From contig NZ_CP059560.1 in assembly GCF_017894385.1 (NCBI RefSeq), positions 4,844,501 through 4,908,500 of the forward strand: a DNA stretch of 64,000 nucleotides. The letters run 5' to 3'. The stretch's first letter is position 1, and each line of letters starts with the position of its first letter. The translations under genes and the position numbers were made by a program. Of the stretch, positions 45,023-54,418 are shown piece by piece. Under the pieces are notes generated by a model, which was given only the letters and a program-made list of their open reading frames with translations, had not been told where the DNA came from and ran no database searches. Source of the stretch: Aromatoleum petrolei. GTDB lineage: Bacteria; Pseudomonadota; Gammaproteobacteria; Burkholderiales; Rhodocyclaceae.

Positions 45023-46276
45023 TCAGTGCCTGTGGTCTTCGAGCAGCGCGACCGAATCGACTTCGCGCTGGTTGAAGTTGTGGCGCCGCAGCACGAGGTA
45101 CATCGTCCCGGCTACGAACAGTCCGAACATCACGATCACCGCGGTGATCGACAGCCCCGACATGATCAGCAGGGCGTACAGGCCGGTCATCATCAGGATG
45201 GACAGGTTCTCGTTGAAGTTCTGCACGGCGATCGAATGGCCCGCGCCCATGAGGATGTGGCCGCGATGCTGGAGCAGGGCGTTCATCGGCACCACGAAGA
45301 AGCCGGCCAGGCAGCCGACGACGACCATCAGGACCATCGCCAGCGTGGGCTGGGTGACGACGACCATGACCATCACCACCAGGCCCATGGCAATGCCCAG
45401 GGGGATGACCTGGACGGAGCGGCGCAGGCTGATCAGGCGTGCGGCCAGCACGGAGCCGAGCGCGATGCCGACGGCGACGACGCCCTGCATCATCGACGCC
45501 TTGGAAAGGTCGAAGCCGAGATTGTGCTCGGCCCATTTGATCACGATGAACTGCAGCGTGGCGCCAGCGCCCCAGAAGAGGGTGGTGACGGCGAGGGAGA
45601 TCTGGCCGAGCTTGTCGCGCCACAGCAATTTCATGCAGTGCACGAAATCGTGGACGAGGTAGATCGGGTTGTTCTTGAGCGGCTTGTGGTCGACGCCGGT
45701 GTCGGGGATGCGCAGGTTGAACGCGGCTGCGGCAAGGTAGAGCAGTCCGACGATGGCGATGGTCGACTGCAGGGCGTTCCCGCTGACCATGGGCAGGCCG
45801 AGACTGGCGATCCAGTTCCCGACGTCGGGACGGATCAGCACGCCGCCGAGGACGGTGCCGAGGATGATGGCGCCGACGGTGAGGCCCTCGATCCAGCCGT
45901 TGGCGACGACCAGCAGGCGATGGGGCAGATATTCGGTGAGGATGCCGTACTTGGCTGGGGAGTAGGCAGCGGCGCCGAGCCCGATTACGGCGTAGGCGAA
46001 GAGCGGATGCGCGCCGAGGAGCAGCATGAGGCAGCCGCCGATCTTGATGGTGTTGCTGATGAACATCACCCGCCACTTGGGCATCGAGTCGGCAAAGGCG
46101 CCGACGAATGCGGCAAGCGCGACGTAGGAGACGGTGAAGAACAGCTTCAGCAGCGGTTCGTACGTTGCCGGGGCGGACATCTCGCGCAGCAGCGCGATGG
46201 CGATGATCAACAGCGCATTGTCGGCCAGCGCAGAGAAGAACTGCGCCGCCATGATGATGTAGAAGCCGAGCGGCAT
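45023..46276 (-). CDS. lplT: Lysophospholipid transporter LplT
   Basis: A 417-residue major-facilitator-type permease with about twelve helices. The start MPLGFYIIMAAQFFSALADNALLI is diagnostic (first 20 residues MPLGFYIIMAAQFFSALADN), with the KYGILTEYLPH segment near residue 115. It flips lysophospholipids inward for reacylation by Aas. In many genomes aas is next door; here its neighbours are a uracil glycosylase and, divergent, a LysR regulator, so Aas must be elsewhere. Confidence 0.92.
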   Translation of the reverse strand: MPLGFYIIMAAQFFSALADNALLIIAIALLREMSAPATYEPLLKLFFTVSYVALAAFVGAFADSMPKWRVMFISNTIKIGGCLMLLLGAHPLFAYAVIGLGAAAYSPAKYGILTEYLPHRLLVVANGWIEGLTVGAIILGTVLGGVLIRPDVGNWIASLGLPMVSGNALQSTIAIVGLLYLAAAAFNLRIPDTGVDHKPLKNNPIYLVHDFVHCMKLLWRDKLGQISLAVTTLFWGAGATLQFIVIKWAEHNLGFDLSKASMMQGVVAVGIALGSVLAARLISLRRSVQVIPLGIAMGLVVMVMVVVTQPTLAMVLMVVVGCLAGFFVVPMNALLQHRGHILMGAGHSIAVQNFNENLSILMMTGLYALLIMSGLSITAVIVMFGLFVAGTMYLVLRRHNFNQREVDSVALLEDHRH

Positions 46277-46316
46277 CGGGTGGGAGACGGCCGTCTGAAG
46301 GTGAAGCGCGGTTTAT

Positions 46317-46344
46317 ATCACGACATGTGTCAGTTTGTTGTGAT
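46317..46344. promoter_or_regulatory. Imperfect palindrome between lplT and the LysR gene
   Basis: ATCACGACA (46317-46325), ten bases, TGTTGTGAT (46336-46344): inverted repeat with one mismatch. It is AT-rich and lies 41 bases upstream of lplT and 111 bases upstream of the LysR start. LysR proteins bind such T-N11-A-like sites; autoregulation is likely but unproven. Confidence 0.4.
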
Positions 46345-46454
46345 TTGACTCATTGCCACGGTTCGCGCGGAGATGTCAGGTGAGTGTGAGACATTTCACG
46401 TCGCGCATGAGCTGTGCTTTAATGCAGTGCATAAACGAGACTTATGGAGTTGCC

Positions 46455-47372
46455 GTGGCTGATCGCAGACTTCAGGTATTCAGTGCCGTGGCCAAGTACG
46501 GTTCCTTCACCCGGGCCGCGGAACATCTTTTCATGACCCAACCGGCCGTGACCTTCCAGATCAAGCAGCCGGAGGAGCATTTCAACACGCGCCTGCTCGA
46601 GCGCGGGCACGGGCGAGTGAGCCTGACGCCGGCCGGGGAGGTGGTGCTCGCCTACGCGGACCGGATCCTGGATCTTTCGGACGAGCTGGAGTCGCGGGTG
46701 TCGGAACTGACCGACGAGCTCGGCGGCGCGCTCAACATCGGGACCAGCACGACGATTGCGGCGTACTGGCTGCCACAGCTGCTGGAAGGCTTCAAGCGCA
46801 AATATCCGCGCGTGGTGCCGCGCGTGGTGGTGGGCAATTCGCAGCTGACCGAGGACCGCGTCGCGTCGCGCGAGCTCGACCTCGGGCTGATCGAGATCGT
46901 TTCGGAACAGCCGGCGATCGAGCGCATGACGGCGACGCGCGACGAACTGTTCGTGATCTGTTCCCCGAAGGATGCGCTGGCGAAGCACAAGAGCCTCAGC
47001 GCCAAGGTGCTGAAGGACCATCCGCTGATCACCCGCGATCCGGGCAACGCCATCCGCGTACTGGCCGAGGATTTCTTTGCCGCCGCGGGCATCGGCATCG
47101 ACGAGCTGACGATCTGCGCTGAGCTGGGAAGCCTCGCGACCGTGAAGCATCTCGCAGCCGAGGGGATGGGGTTCGCGATCGCGTCGCGCGCGGCGATCCA
47201 GCGCGACCTCCGCGACGGGCGCCTGGTCGGGATTCCGCTGGAGCCGCGTCAATACACGCCGCTGGAGGTGATCGTGCCGCGCGACAAGTTCCGTTCCCGT
47301 CTGATCACGACCTTCGCGGAGTATGCGGTGGCCGAGTTCAAGCGCATGGCGGTCGATGACGTGGGCGCGTGA
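46455..47372 (+). CDS. LysR-family regulator with CysL-like architecture
   Basis: A 305-residue LysR protein: winged helix-turn-helix (residues 1-60, FSAVAKYGSFTRAAEHLF) and a substrate-binding domain (about 90-300; GTSTTIAAYWLPQLLEGF). The wing position normally Leu in IKQLEEHF reads Pro39 (codon CCG at 46569). The start GTG has GGAG 5 bases upstream; the longer frame would be poorly conserved. The effector is unknown. It ends overlapping radA (TGATG), an unusual pairing that probably couples their translation. Confidence 0.85.
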   Translation: MADRRLQVFSAVAKYGSFTRAAEHLFMTQPAVTFQIKQPEEHFNTRLLERGHGRVSLTPAGEVVLAYADRILDLSDELESRVSELTDELGGALNIGTSTTIAAYWLPQLLEGFKRKYPRVVPRVVVGNSQLTEDRVASRELDLGLIEIVSEQPAIERMTATRDELFVICSPKDALAKHKSLSAKVLKDHPLITRDPGNAIRVLAEDFFAAAGIGIDELTICAELGSLATVKHLAAEGMGFAIASRAAIQRDLRDGRLVGIPLEPRQYTPLEVIVPRDKFRSRLITTFAEYAVAEFKRMAVDDVGA

Positions 47373-48745
47373 TGGCGAAGGCGAAGACGAGCTTCGTCTG
47401 CAGCGAGTGCGGCGGACAGGCGCCGCGCTGGCAGGGCCAGTGCCCGCAGTGCAAGGGCTGGAACACGCTGGTCGAGACCGTGATCGAGGCCGCGGCGCCG
47501 GGTAACGGCCGGTTCGCGGCGCTGGCCGGCACGACCGGCAGGCTGCAGTCGCTCGCGGAGCTCGAGCCGCGCGAGGAACCGCGCACGCCGACGGGGATCG
47601 AGGAGTTCGACCGCGTACTCGGCGGCGGCCTGGTTGCCGGTGGCGTGGTGCTGATCGGCGGCGATCCCGGCATCGGCAAGTCGACGCTGCTGCTGCAGGC
47701 GCTGTCTGCGCTCGCGGCACGGCAGGCGGCGATCTATGTGAGCGGCGAGGAGTCGGGCGAGCAGGTGGCGCTGCGCGCGCAACGCCTGCAGCTCGATCCG
47801 GCGGGGCTGAAGCTGCTGCCCGAGATCAACCTCGAACGCATCCTCGCGACGCTCAAGGAGGCGAAGCCGCGCATCGCGGTGATCGACTCGATCCAGACGG
47901 TGTATTCGGAGGCGCTGCAGTCGGCGCCCGGTTCGGTGGCGCAAGTGCGCGAATGTGCGGCGCAGCTTACGCGCTTCGCCAAGCAGAGCGGCACGAGCCT
48001 GATCATGGTCGGCCACGTGACCAAGGACGGCACGCTCGCCGGGCCGCGCGTGCTGGAGCACATCGTCGACACGGTGCTGTATTTCGAGGGCGATACGCAT
48101 TCCAGCTTCCGCCTGGTGCGGGCGTTCAAGAACCGCTTCGGCGCGGTGAATGAGCTGGGCGTGTTCGCGATGACGGAGCGCGGCCTGCGCGGCGTGAGCA
48201 ATCCGTCGGCGATCTTCCTGTCGCAGCACAGCCAGCAGGTGGCGGGCAGCTGCGTGCTGGTGACGCAGGAGGGCACGCGCCCGCTGCTGGTGGAGATCCA
48301 GGCGCTGGTCGACGGCGCGCATAGCCCGAATCCGCGTCGCCTGTCGGTCGGCCTGGAGCAGAACCGGCTGGCGATGCTACTCGCGGTGCTGCATCGGCAT
48401 GCGGGCGTGGTGTGCTTCGATCAGGACGTGTTCGTGAATGCCGTAGGCGGCGTGAAGATCGCCGAACCGGCGGCGGACCTTGCAGTGCTGCTGGCGATCG
48501 TGTCGTCCTTGCGCAGCCGGGCGCTGCCGCGCGAGCTGGTGGTGTTCGGCGAGGTGGGTCTGGCGGGCGAGATCCGTCCGGCGCCGCGTGGCCAGGAGCG
48601 TCTGAAGGAAGCTGCCAAGCTCGGCTTCACGGTCGCTATCATCCCGAAGGCCAATGCGCCCAAGCAGGCCATCCCCGGCATGCGCGTGATTGCGGTGGAC
48701 CGCATCGAGGAAGCGATCGAGCAGGCGCGTGAGATCGAAGCCTGA
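47372..48745 (+). CDS. radA: DNA repair protein RadA (Sms)
   Basis: A 457-residue RecA-related ATPase for recombination intermediate processing. The N-terminal zinc finger uses Cys10, Cys13, Cys24 and Cys27 (VCSEC, CPQCKGW); Walker A GGDPGIGKST is at about residues 96-105; the RadA motif KNRFG is at about 253; a Lon-like C-terminal domain follows. Length is normal. Start ATG 47372 overlaps the LysR stop by one base. Confidence 0.95.
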   Translation: MAKAKTSFVCSECGGQAPRWQGQCPQCKGWNTLVETVIEAAAPGNGRFAALAGTTGRLQSLAELEPREEPRTPTGIEEFDRVLGGGLVAGGVVLIGGDPGIGKSTLLLQALSALAARQAAIYVSGEESGEQVALRAQRLQLDPAGLKLLPEINLERILATLKEAKPRIAVIDSIQTVYSEALQSAPGSVAQVRECAAQLTRFAKQSGTSLIMVGHVTKDGTLAGPRVLEHIVDTVLYFEGDTHSSFRLVRAFKNRFGAVNELGVFAMTERGLRGVSNPSAIFLSQHSQQVAGSCVLVTQEGTRPLLVEIQALVDGAHSPNPRRLSVGLEQNRLAMLLAVLHRHAGVVCFDQDVFVNAVGGVKIAEPAADLAVLLAIVSSLRSRALPRELVVFGEVGLAGEIRPAPRGQERLKEAAKLGFTVAIIPKANAPKQAIPGMRVIAVDRIEEAIEQAREIEA

Positions 48746-48880
48746 GGTCCGTAGTCGGGCGCCGGGGAGCGCCACGGCAGTTGCACAAATCCGGACAGGG
48801 CAGGGTTTCACCGCGCCCTGCGTCGCGTAGCGGGATGGGGCGGATCAGACGGGTGTACATCTGAGTTTGCTTATACTAAG

Positions 48881-48902
48881 CTAGTAAGCGATTACTTACT
48901 AG
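48881..48902. promoter_or_regulatory. Perfect palindrome upstream of a TetR gene, candidate operator
   Basis: CTAGTAAG (48881-48888), six bases, CTTACTAG (48895-48902): a perfect 8-bp inverted repeat that ends 12 bases before the TetR ATG. A related TACTAAG lies just upstream (48874-48880). It is the likely autoregulatory site of the TetR protein and controls the exporter operon downstream. Confidence 0.65.
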
Positions 48903-48914
48903 CAAGGTGTCACG

Positions 48915-49526
48915 ATGGACTCCCCGCGCATCCGGCGCTCGACGGAACTCAGGCGGGCCGAGATCGTTCAGGCCGTGCTCGACCTGGCGGCCGAAAGCGG
49001 CCCGGCGGACGTTACGACCGCACGCATCGCGGCCGCCATGCACCTGACGCAAGGGGCGGTTTTCCGTCATTTCCCGACTAAGGAGGCGATCTGGTTGGCG
49101 GTGGCTGACTGGATCGAAGAGAACCTGCTGGGAGCGATCGAGGAGGCGTCGCTTTCGAGCAGCGAGCCGATAGCGCAGCTCCGTGCGATGTTCCGTGCGC
49201 ACATCGATTTCGCGCTTGCCCATCCGGGGGCACCACGCCTGATCTTCCACGAACTGCAGCAGCCGGGCGACAGCGCGGTGAAGCGGCGCATCCGGGCGCT
49301 GCTCGGCAGTTACCGGGGGACCTTATTGCAGGTCCTGAAATGCGCAAGGGAGCGCGAGGTCGTTGGGCGCGAGCTCAACGCGGAGCACGCTGCGACCCTG
49401 TTCGTCGGTGCAATCCAGGGATTGGTGATGCAGTCGATGCTCGCCGGCGGGATGCGCGGGGTGGAAGAATCGGCCGAAGGGGTGTTCGAGGTCTATCTCT
49501 CGGGAATTGCGGGGAGGCGGGCATGA
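48915..49526 (+). CDS. TetR/AcrR-family regulator of the DevBCA-like exporter
   Basis: A 203-residue regulator: helix-turn-helix residues 16-60 (VLDLAAESGPADVTTARIAAAM in parts, LTQGAVFRHFPTKEAIW) and a helical ligand domain. It overlaps the adaptor gene by four bases, so it is the first gene of the operon it is expected to repress, with a palindrome just upstream. The ligand and transported compound are unknown. Confidence 0.86.
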   Translation: MDSPRIRRSTELRRAEIVQAVLDLAAESGPADVTTARIAAAMHLTQGAVFRHFPTKEAIWLAVADWIEENLLGAIEEASLSSSEPIAQLRAMFRAHIDFALAHPGAPRLIFHELQQPGDSAVKRRIRALLGSYRGTLLQVLKCAREREVVGRELNAEHAATLFVGAIQGLVMQSMLAGGMRGVEESAEGVFEVYLSGIAGRRA

Positions 49527-50707
49527 GGTGGCAGATACTGCGAGTGGTGGGTCTGACCGTTCTCGGGATCGGCCTGCTGGCAGGTTTCATCCTGTTGATG
49601 GTTCGGAGCGGACCGTTGGCACCCGTGCGAGTGACGCTGGCAACAGTCGAGCGGGGGACATTCGAGAATGCCGTGTTCGGGGTCGGCACGGTGGATGCGG
49701 AGAGGAGTTACGCGATCGGTCCGACGGTTCCGGGGCGCGTGCTCGCGGTGCACGCGGATGTGGGCGGCATGGTGCGCGCGGGACAGTTGCTCGCCGAGAT
49801 GGATCCGGTGGAGCTGGACGCGCGCCTGTCGGCGTCTCGGGCGGCGTCGGCACGCGCTGTTCACGCCCTGGAGGCGGCCCGGGCTCAGGTGCGCGATGCC
49901 GAGGTCCGTCAGGCGCTCGCGGGACGGAACGCGCGGCGCTATGCGTCGCTCGGCGAGCAGGCCTTTTTCAGCGATGCGGCGGTCGAGGCGAAGCGGCAGG
50001 AGGCGGACTCCGCCGGAGCGCAGTTGCAGGCTGTGCGGGCGCAGCTCGACGCGGCACGAATGGATGTGGAGCGGCTCGAAGCCGAGCGCGTCGCGGTGGA
50101 GCGGCAGCGGGCGAATGTGCGCCTTGTCGCGCCGGTGGCTGGTGTGGTGACGGCGCGCGATGCGGAGCCGGGAACGACGCTCGTGGCCGGGCAGACGGTG
50201 CTGCGCATGGTCGATCCCGCGAGCGTGCGCGTGCGGACGCGCATCGACCAGGGGCGCGCCGGCAGCGTGCGTGCCGGGCAGGCGGCTTCGATCGTGCTGC
50301 GTTCGCGGCCCGGCCTGGCCTTGCCTGGGCGGGTTTCGCGCGTGGAACTCAACGGCGATGCGGTGACGGAGGAGCGCATCGTGCAGGTCGTGTTCGACGA
50401 AGTGCCGCAGGATTTCGCCTTCGGGGAGCTGGCCGAGGTGACGATCGCGACGACTCGTGGCGCGGACGTGCTCGCGGTGCCCGGCGCGGCTGTGCATGAT
50501 CGCGGCGGACGGCGCGGCGTATGGACCGTTGCGGACGGGGCTGCGGCTTTCGTGCCGGTGCGCACGGGGGAAACCGCGCTCGACGGGCGGGTCGTGGTGC
50601 TCGACGGACTGCAGGCGGGCGACCGCGTCGTCGTCCATAGCGCGCGCGAACTGGAGGCGGGCGACCGGGTGAGTCCGACCGAGTCGCTGGTCGCGGTGAA
50701 GCGATGA
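49523..50707 (+). CDS. HlyD-family membrane fusion/adaptor protein
   Basis: A 394-residue adaptor: one membrane helix (residues 7-28), a lipoyl-like domain split by a coiled-coil hairpin (about 70-215; ASRAASARAVHALEAARAQV on one side), then a beta-barrel domain (SVRVRTRIDQGRAGSVRAG) and a C-terminal barrel. It bridges an ABC exporter to an outer-membrane channel. Together with the next two genes it forms a DevB-DevC-DevA-type or MacAB-like exporter. Start overlaps tetR (ATGA). Confidence 0.88.
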   Translation: MRWQILRVVGLTVLGIGLLAGFILLMVRSGPLAPVRVTLATVERGTFENAVFGVGTVDAERSYAIGPTVPGRVLAVHADVGGMVRAGQLLAEMDPVELDARLSASRAASARAVHALEAARAQVRDAEVRQALAGRNARRYASLGEQAFFSDAAVEAKRQEADSAGAQLQAVRAQLDAARMDVERLEAERVAVERQRANVRLVAPVAGVVTARDAEPGTTLVAGQTVLRMVDPASVRVRTRIDQGRAGSVRAGQAASIVLRSRPGLALPGRVSRVELNGDAVTEERIVQVVFDEVPQDFAFGELAEVTIATTRGADVLAVPGAAVHDRGGRRGVWTVADGAAAFVPVRTGETALDGRVVVLDGLQAGDRVVVHSARELEAGDRVSPTESLVAVKR

Positions 50708-51897
50708 TCAGCCTTGCGGGACGCGACATCCTCCATCACTGGGCGAAGTATGTCTTCACCGGCGTCGGGCTGGGGCTGTTGATCGGCGTGACGCTGTCGA
50801 TGGCGGGGATCTATCGCGGCATGGTCGATGATGCGCAGGTGCTCCTGCGCAGCAGCGGGGCAGATATCTGGGTGGTGCAGCAGGAGACCCTGGGGCCATA
50901 CGCGGAGCCTTCGAACCTGCGCGACGATGTGTACCGCGCGATCCTGGGAATGCCGGGCGTGGGCGAGGCGTCGAACGTGACTTACCTGACGATGCAGATC
51001 CGCCAGGGCGAGCGCGACGTGCGCGTGATGGCGGTGGGCTTCGAGCTCGGGCGCCCCGGCGAGCCGCCCTTCCTCGTGGCCGGCCGACGCATCGTGCGCA
51101 GCCATTACGAGGTGGTCGCGGACGTTCGCACGGGCTTCGGGCTCGGCGAGCGGGTGCGGATCCGGCGGCACGAGTACGAGGTCGTGGGGCTCACCCGACG
51201 CATGGTGTCGTCGAGCGGGGATCCGATGGTGTTCCTGTCGCTCAAGGATGCGCAGGAGGCGCAGTTCCTCAAGGACAACGATGCGATCGTGAACGAGCGC
51301 GCGCGCACCGCGGCGAATCCGGCGCTGAACCGTCCGGGGGTGCCGGGGCTGCTCGATGCGATCCTGACGTCGCAGACGGCCAGCCGCAGCGTCAATGCGG
51401 TGCTGGTCAGGGTCGCCGACGGCCATGACGCGGAGCAGGTGGCAGAGAACATCCGGCGCTGGAAACATCTGGAGGCCTACACGTCCGCCCAGATGGAGGA
51501 GATCCTCGTCTCCAAGCTGATCGAGACCTCGGCCCGGCAGATCGCGACTTTCCTGGTGATCCTGGCGATCGTGAGTGCGGCGATCGTGTCCTTCATCATC
51601 TACACGATGACGCTGGGCAAGGTGCGCGAATTGGCGGTGTTGAAGCTGATCGGCACACGCAACCGCACGATCGCGGCGATGATCCTGCAGCAGTCGCTCG
51701 GGCTCGGGTTGATCGGATTCGTGATCGGCAAGACGGTCGCGACGCTGTGGGCGCCGTATTTCCCGAAGTACGTGCTGTTGCTGCCGGGGGACGCGGTACG
51801 TGGGCTGCTTGCGACCATGGTGGTGTGCGCGATCGCGAGCCTGCTGGCGATCCGGGTTGCGCTGAAGGTCGATCCGGCAACGGCGATCGGGGGCTGA
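50704..51897 (+). CDS. ABC exporter permease (FtsX/MacB/DevC-like)
   Basis: A 397-residue permease with an N-terminal helix (about residues 16-40), a large periplasmic domain (about 45-265) and three C-terminal helices (about 275-390; FLVILAIVSAAIVSFIIYTM). This is the MacB/FtsX fold, which moves substrates from the periplasm or inner leaflet rather than through the membrane. A separate ATPase gene follows. The start overlaps the adaptor stop by four bases. Confidence 0.88.
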   Translation: MISLAGRDILHHWAKYVFTGVGLGLLIGVTLSMAGIYRGMVDDAQVLLRSSGADIWVVQQETLGPYAEPSNLRDDVYRAILGMPGVGEASNVTYLTMQIRQGERDVRVMAVGFELGRPGEPPFLVAGRRIVRSHYEVVADVRTGFGLGERVRIRRHEYEVVGLTRRMVSSSGDPMVFLSLKDAQEAQFLKDNDAIVNERARTAANPALNRPGVPGLLDAILTSQTASRSVNAVLVRVADGHDAEQVAENIRRWKHLEAYTSAQMEEILVSKLIETSARQIATFLVILAIVSAAIVSFIIYTMTLGKVRELAVLKLIGTRNRTIAAMILQQSLGLGLIGFVIGKTVATLWAPYFPKYVLLLPGDAVRGLLATMVVCAIASLLAIRVALKVDPATAIGG

Positions 51898-51898
51898 A

Positions 51899-52606
<708 letters not shown>

Positions 52607-52632
52607 CAAGGCGCCAATCAAACACCCCTGTA

Positions 52633-52687
52633 CGCCCTGAGCCTGTCGAAGCCCAGCTGAACCGGACCCTTCGACAGTCTCAGGGCG
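52633..52687. repeat. Extragenic palindromic repeat (REP-like)
   Basis: CGCCCTGAGCCTGTCGAAG (52633-52651) pairs with CTTCGACAGTCTCAGGGCG (52669-52687): 19-bp arms with a single mismatch and a 17-base loop. The CTTCGACAG-CTCAGGGCGAACGG type core is a familiar intergenic repeat in many proteobacterial genomes. It sits between two convergent genes and may act as a terminator or mRNA-end hairpin. Only one copy lies in this window. Confidence 0.7.
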
Positions 52688-52729
52688 AACGGGGGTGATC
52701 TATTCAACTGCCGCGTTAATCATGGGGGG

Positions 52730-54418
52730 TCATTCCCCGCGTCCGCCGTGCCAGATCGACAGGAGCAGCGCCACTCCGCCCGCCACGGCCCCGGCGAAGC
52801 CCAGCAGCCCCAGCGTATCGAGCGCGGCGAAACCGGGATCGCCCACCACGGTCATGACGATGGCCGAGCCGATGATCAGTGCCGCAGTGACGATCCCGAT
52901 CGTCATGCGCGTGGCCGCACGGTCGACCTGATCGCCGAGGCGTTTGAGCGAAACGATGTCGACCTGGACCTGTAGTTTGCCGCGTCGTGCCGAACGCAGG
53001 AGTTGGCTGAGGTCGCGCGGCAGGTCGGTGACAAGATCCATGGCCTGAGCCAGTGTGCGCCAGCCGCGCTTGGCGACCGCACCAGGGGCGTGGTGCGCTA
53101 GCAGCACGCGTCGCAGGAAGGGGGCGGCTTCGGCGCCCATGTCGAAGTCGGGATCAAGCTGGCGCCCCATTCCTTCCAGCGTGATGAAGGCCTTGATCAA
53201 CAGTGACAGGTCCGAGGGCAGGGCGATTCCGTGCTCGCGCAGGATCATCACGAGATCTGACAGCATCGCGCCGATGTCGAGTTGCTTGAGGGGAACGCCC
53301 TTGTACTGGTCGACGAAGGTGTCGATCTCGTGGCGCAGGAGTTCCGGCTCGGTTTCCGGCGCTTCGGAGTCTCGCCATTCGAGCAGGACGTCGGCCACAG
53401 TGGCGGCGTCGTTCGAGACGAGGCCGTTGAGCAGCATCGCGAGCTCGTAGCGGCGCGTCTCCGAAAGCCGGCCGACCATGCCGAAATCGATGAAGGCGAT
53501 GCGGTTGCCGTGCAGGTAGAACACGTTGCCGGGGTGGGGGTCGGCGTGGAAGAAGCCGTCCTCCAGCATCATCTTCAGCACCGCGGATGCACCGCGTCGC
53601 GCGAGGAGTTTGCGTTCCAGCCCCGCGGCATCGACGGCGGCCAGGTCGCGGCCGGGGATGCCCTCGACGTAGTCCTGGACGTTCAGGCGCTCGCCGCACC
53701 ACTGCCAGTGCACGCGCGGGATGACGATCTCCGGGTGGCCGATGAAGCTCGCCGCGACGCGTTCGGCGTAGCGGCACTCGGCGGCGAAGTCGATCTCGCG
53801 GCGCAGCGACAGCGTGAACTCTCGCACGACCTGGCAGGGGCGGTAGCGGCGCAGGTCCGGCGCTTCCGCCTCGACGATCTCGGCGAGGCGGGCAAGCAGC
53901 CGCAGGTCGGCCTCGATGGTCGGGCGAATGCCGGGCCGGCGCACCTTGAGGATCACCGGGCGGCCGTCGGCTAGCCGCGCACGGTAGACCTGTGCGAGCG
54001 AGGCCGCCGCGAGCGGCTGGGTGTCGAGTTCGGCGAAGGCGGCTTCGGGCGCTTCGCCGAGGTCCTCGGTGAGCTGTTCGCGCACCTGTTCGAAGGGAAC
54101 GGCCGGGGCCGAATCCTGCAGGCGACCGAACTCGGCGATCCATTCGGGTGGAAACAGGTCGACGCGCGTGGCGAGGATCTGGCCGAGCTTGATGAAGGTC
54201 GGGCCGAGCTCTTCGAAGGCCCGGCGCACGCGCGCTGGGGGTTCGAGGCGCGCCAGTTCCTCGGGTTCGGTCCAGTGCAGCGCCTTGCCGGCGCGCTCCA
54301 GCGTGTCGGCAAGGCCTATGCGGCGTACGAGATCGCCGAAGCCGTAGCGGATGAGGACGGCGGCGATGTCGTGGGCGCGTGTCAGCTCACGCGCCGCACC
54401 GAGCGCTTTCCACAGCAT
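52730..54418 (-). CDS. ubiB: UbiB-family atypical kinase/ATPase
   Basis: A 562-residue UbiB protein needed for ubiquinone synthesis. The family KxGQ motif is Lys77-Gln80 (PTFIKLGQIL), the Ala-rich loop is AAASLAQVY, the catalytic loop shows FHADPHPGN and the metal loop IDFGMVG. Two C-terminal membrane helices (about residues 505-555) anchor it to the membrane. It is expected to act as an ATPase extracting coenzyme Q intermediates. Start overlaps the upstream DUF6781-like gene by one base of ATGA type. Confidence 0.93.
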   Translation of the reverse strand: MLWKALGAARELTRAHDIAAVLIRYGFGDLVRRIGLADTLERAGKALHWTEPEELARLEPPARVRRAFEELGPTFIKLGQILATRVDLFPPEWIAEFGRLQDSAPAVPFEQVREQLTEDLGEAPEAAFAELDTQPLAAASLAQVYRARLADGRPVILKVRRPGIRPTIEADLRLLARLAEIVEAEAPDLRRYRPCQVVREFTLSLRREIDFAAECRYAERVAASFIGHPEIVIPRVHWQWCGERLNVQDYVEGIPGRDLAAVDAAGLERKLLARRGASAVLKMMLEDGFFHADPHPGNVFYLHGNRIAFIDFGMVGRLSETRRYELAMLLNGLVSNDAATVADVLLEWRDSEAPETEPELLRHEIDTFVDQYKGVPLKQLDIGAMLSDLVMILREHGIALPSDLSLLIKAFITLEGMGRQLDPDFDMGAEAAPFLRRVLLAHHAPGAVAKRGWRTLAQAMDLVTDLPRDLSQLLRSARRGKLQVQVDIVSLKRLGDQVDRAATRMTIGIVTAALIIGSAIVMTVVGDPGFAALDTLGLLGFAGAVAGGVALLLSIWHGGRGE

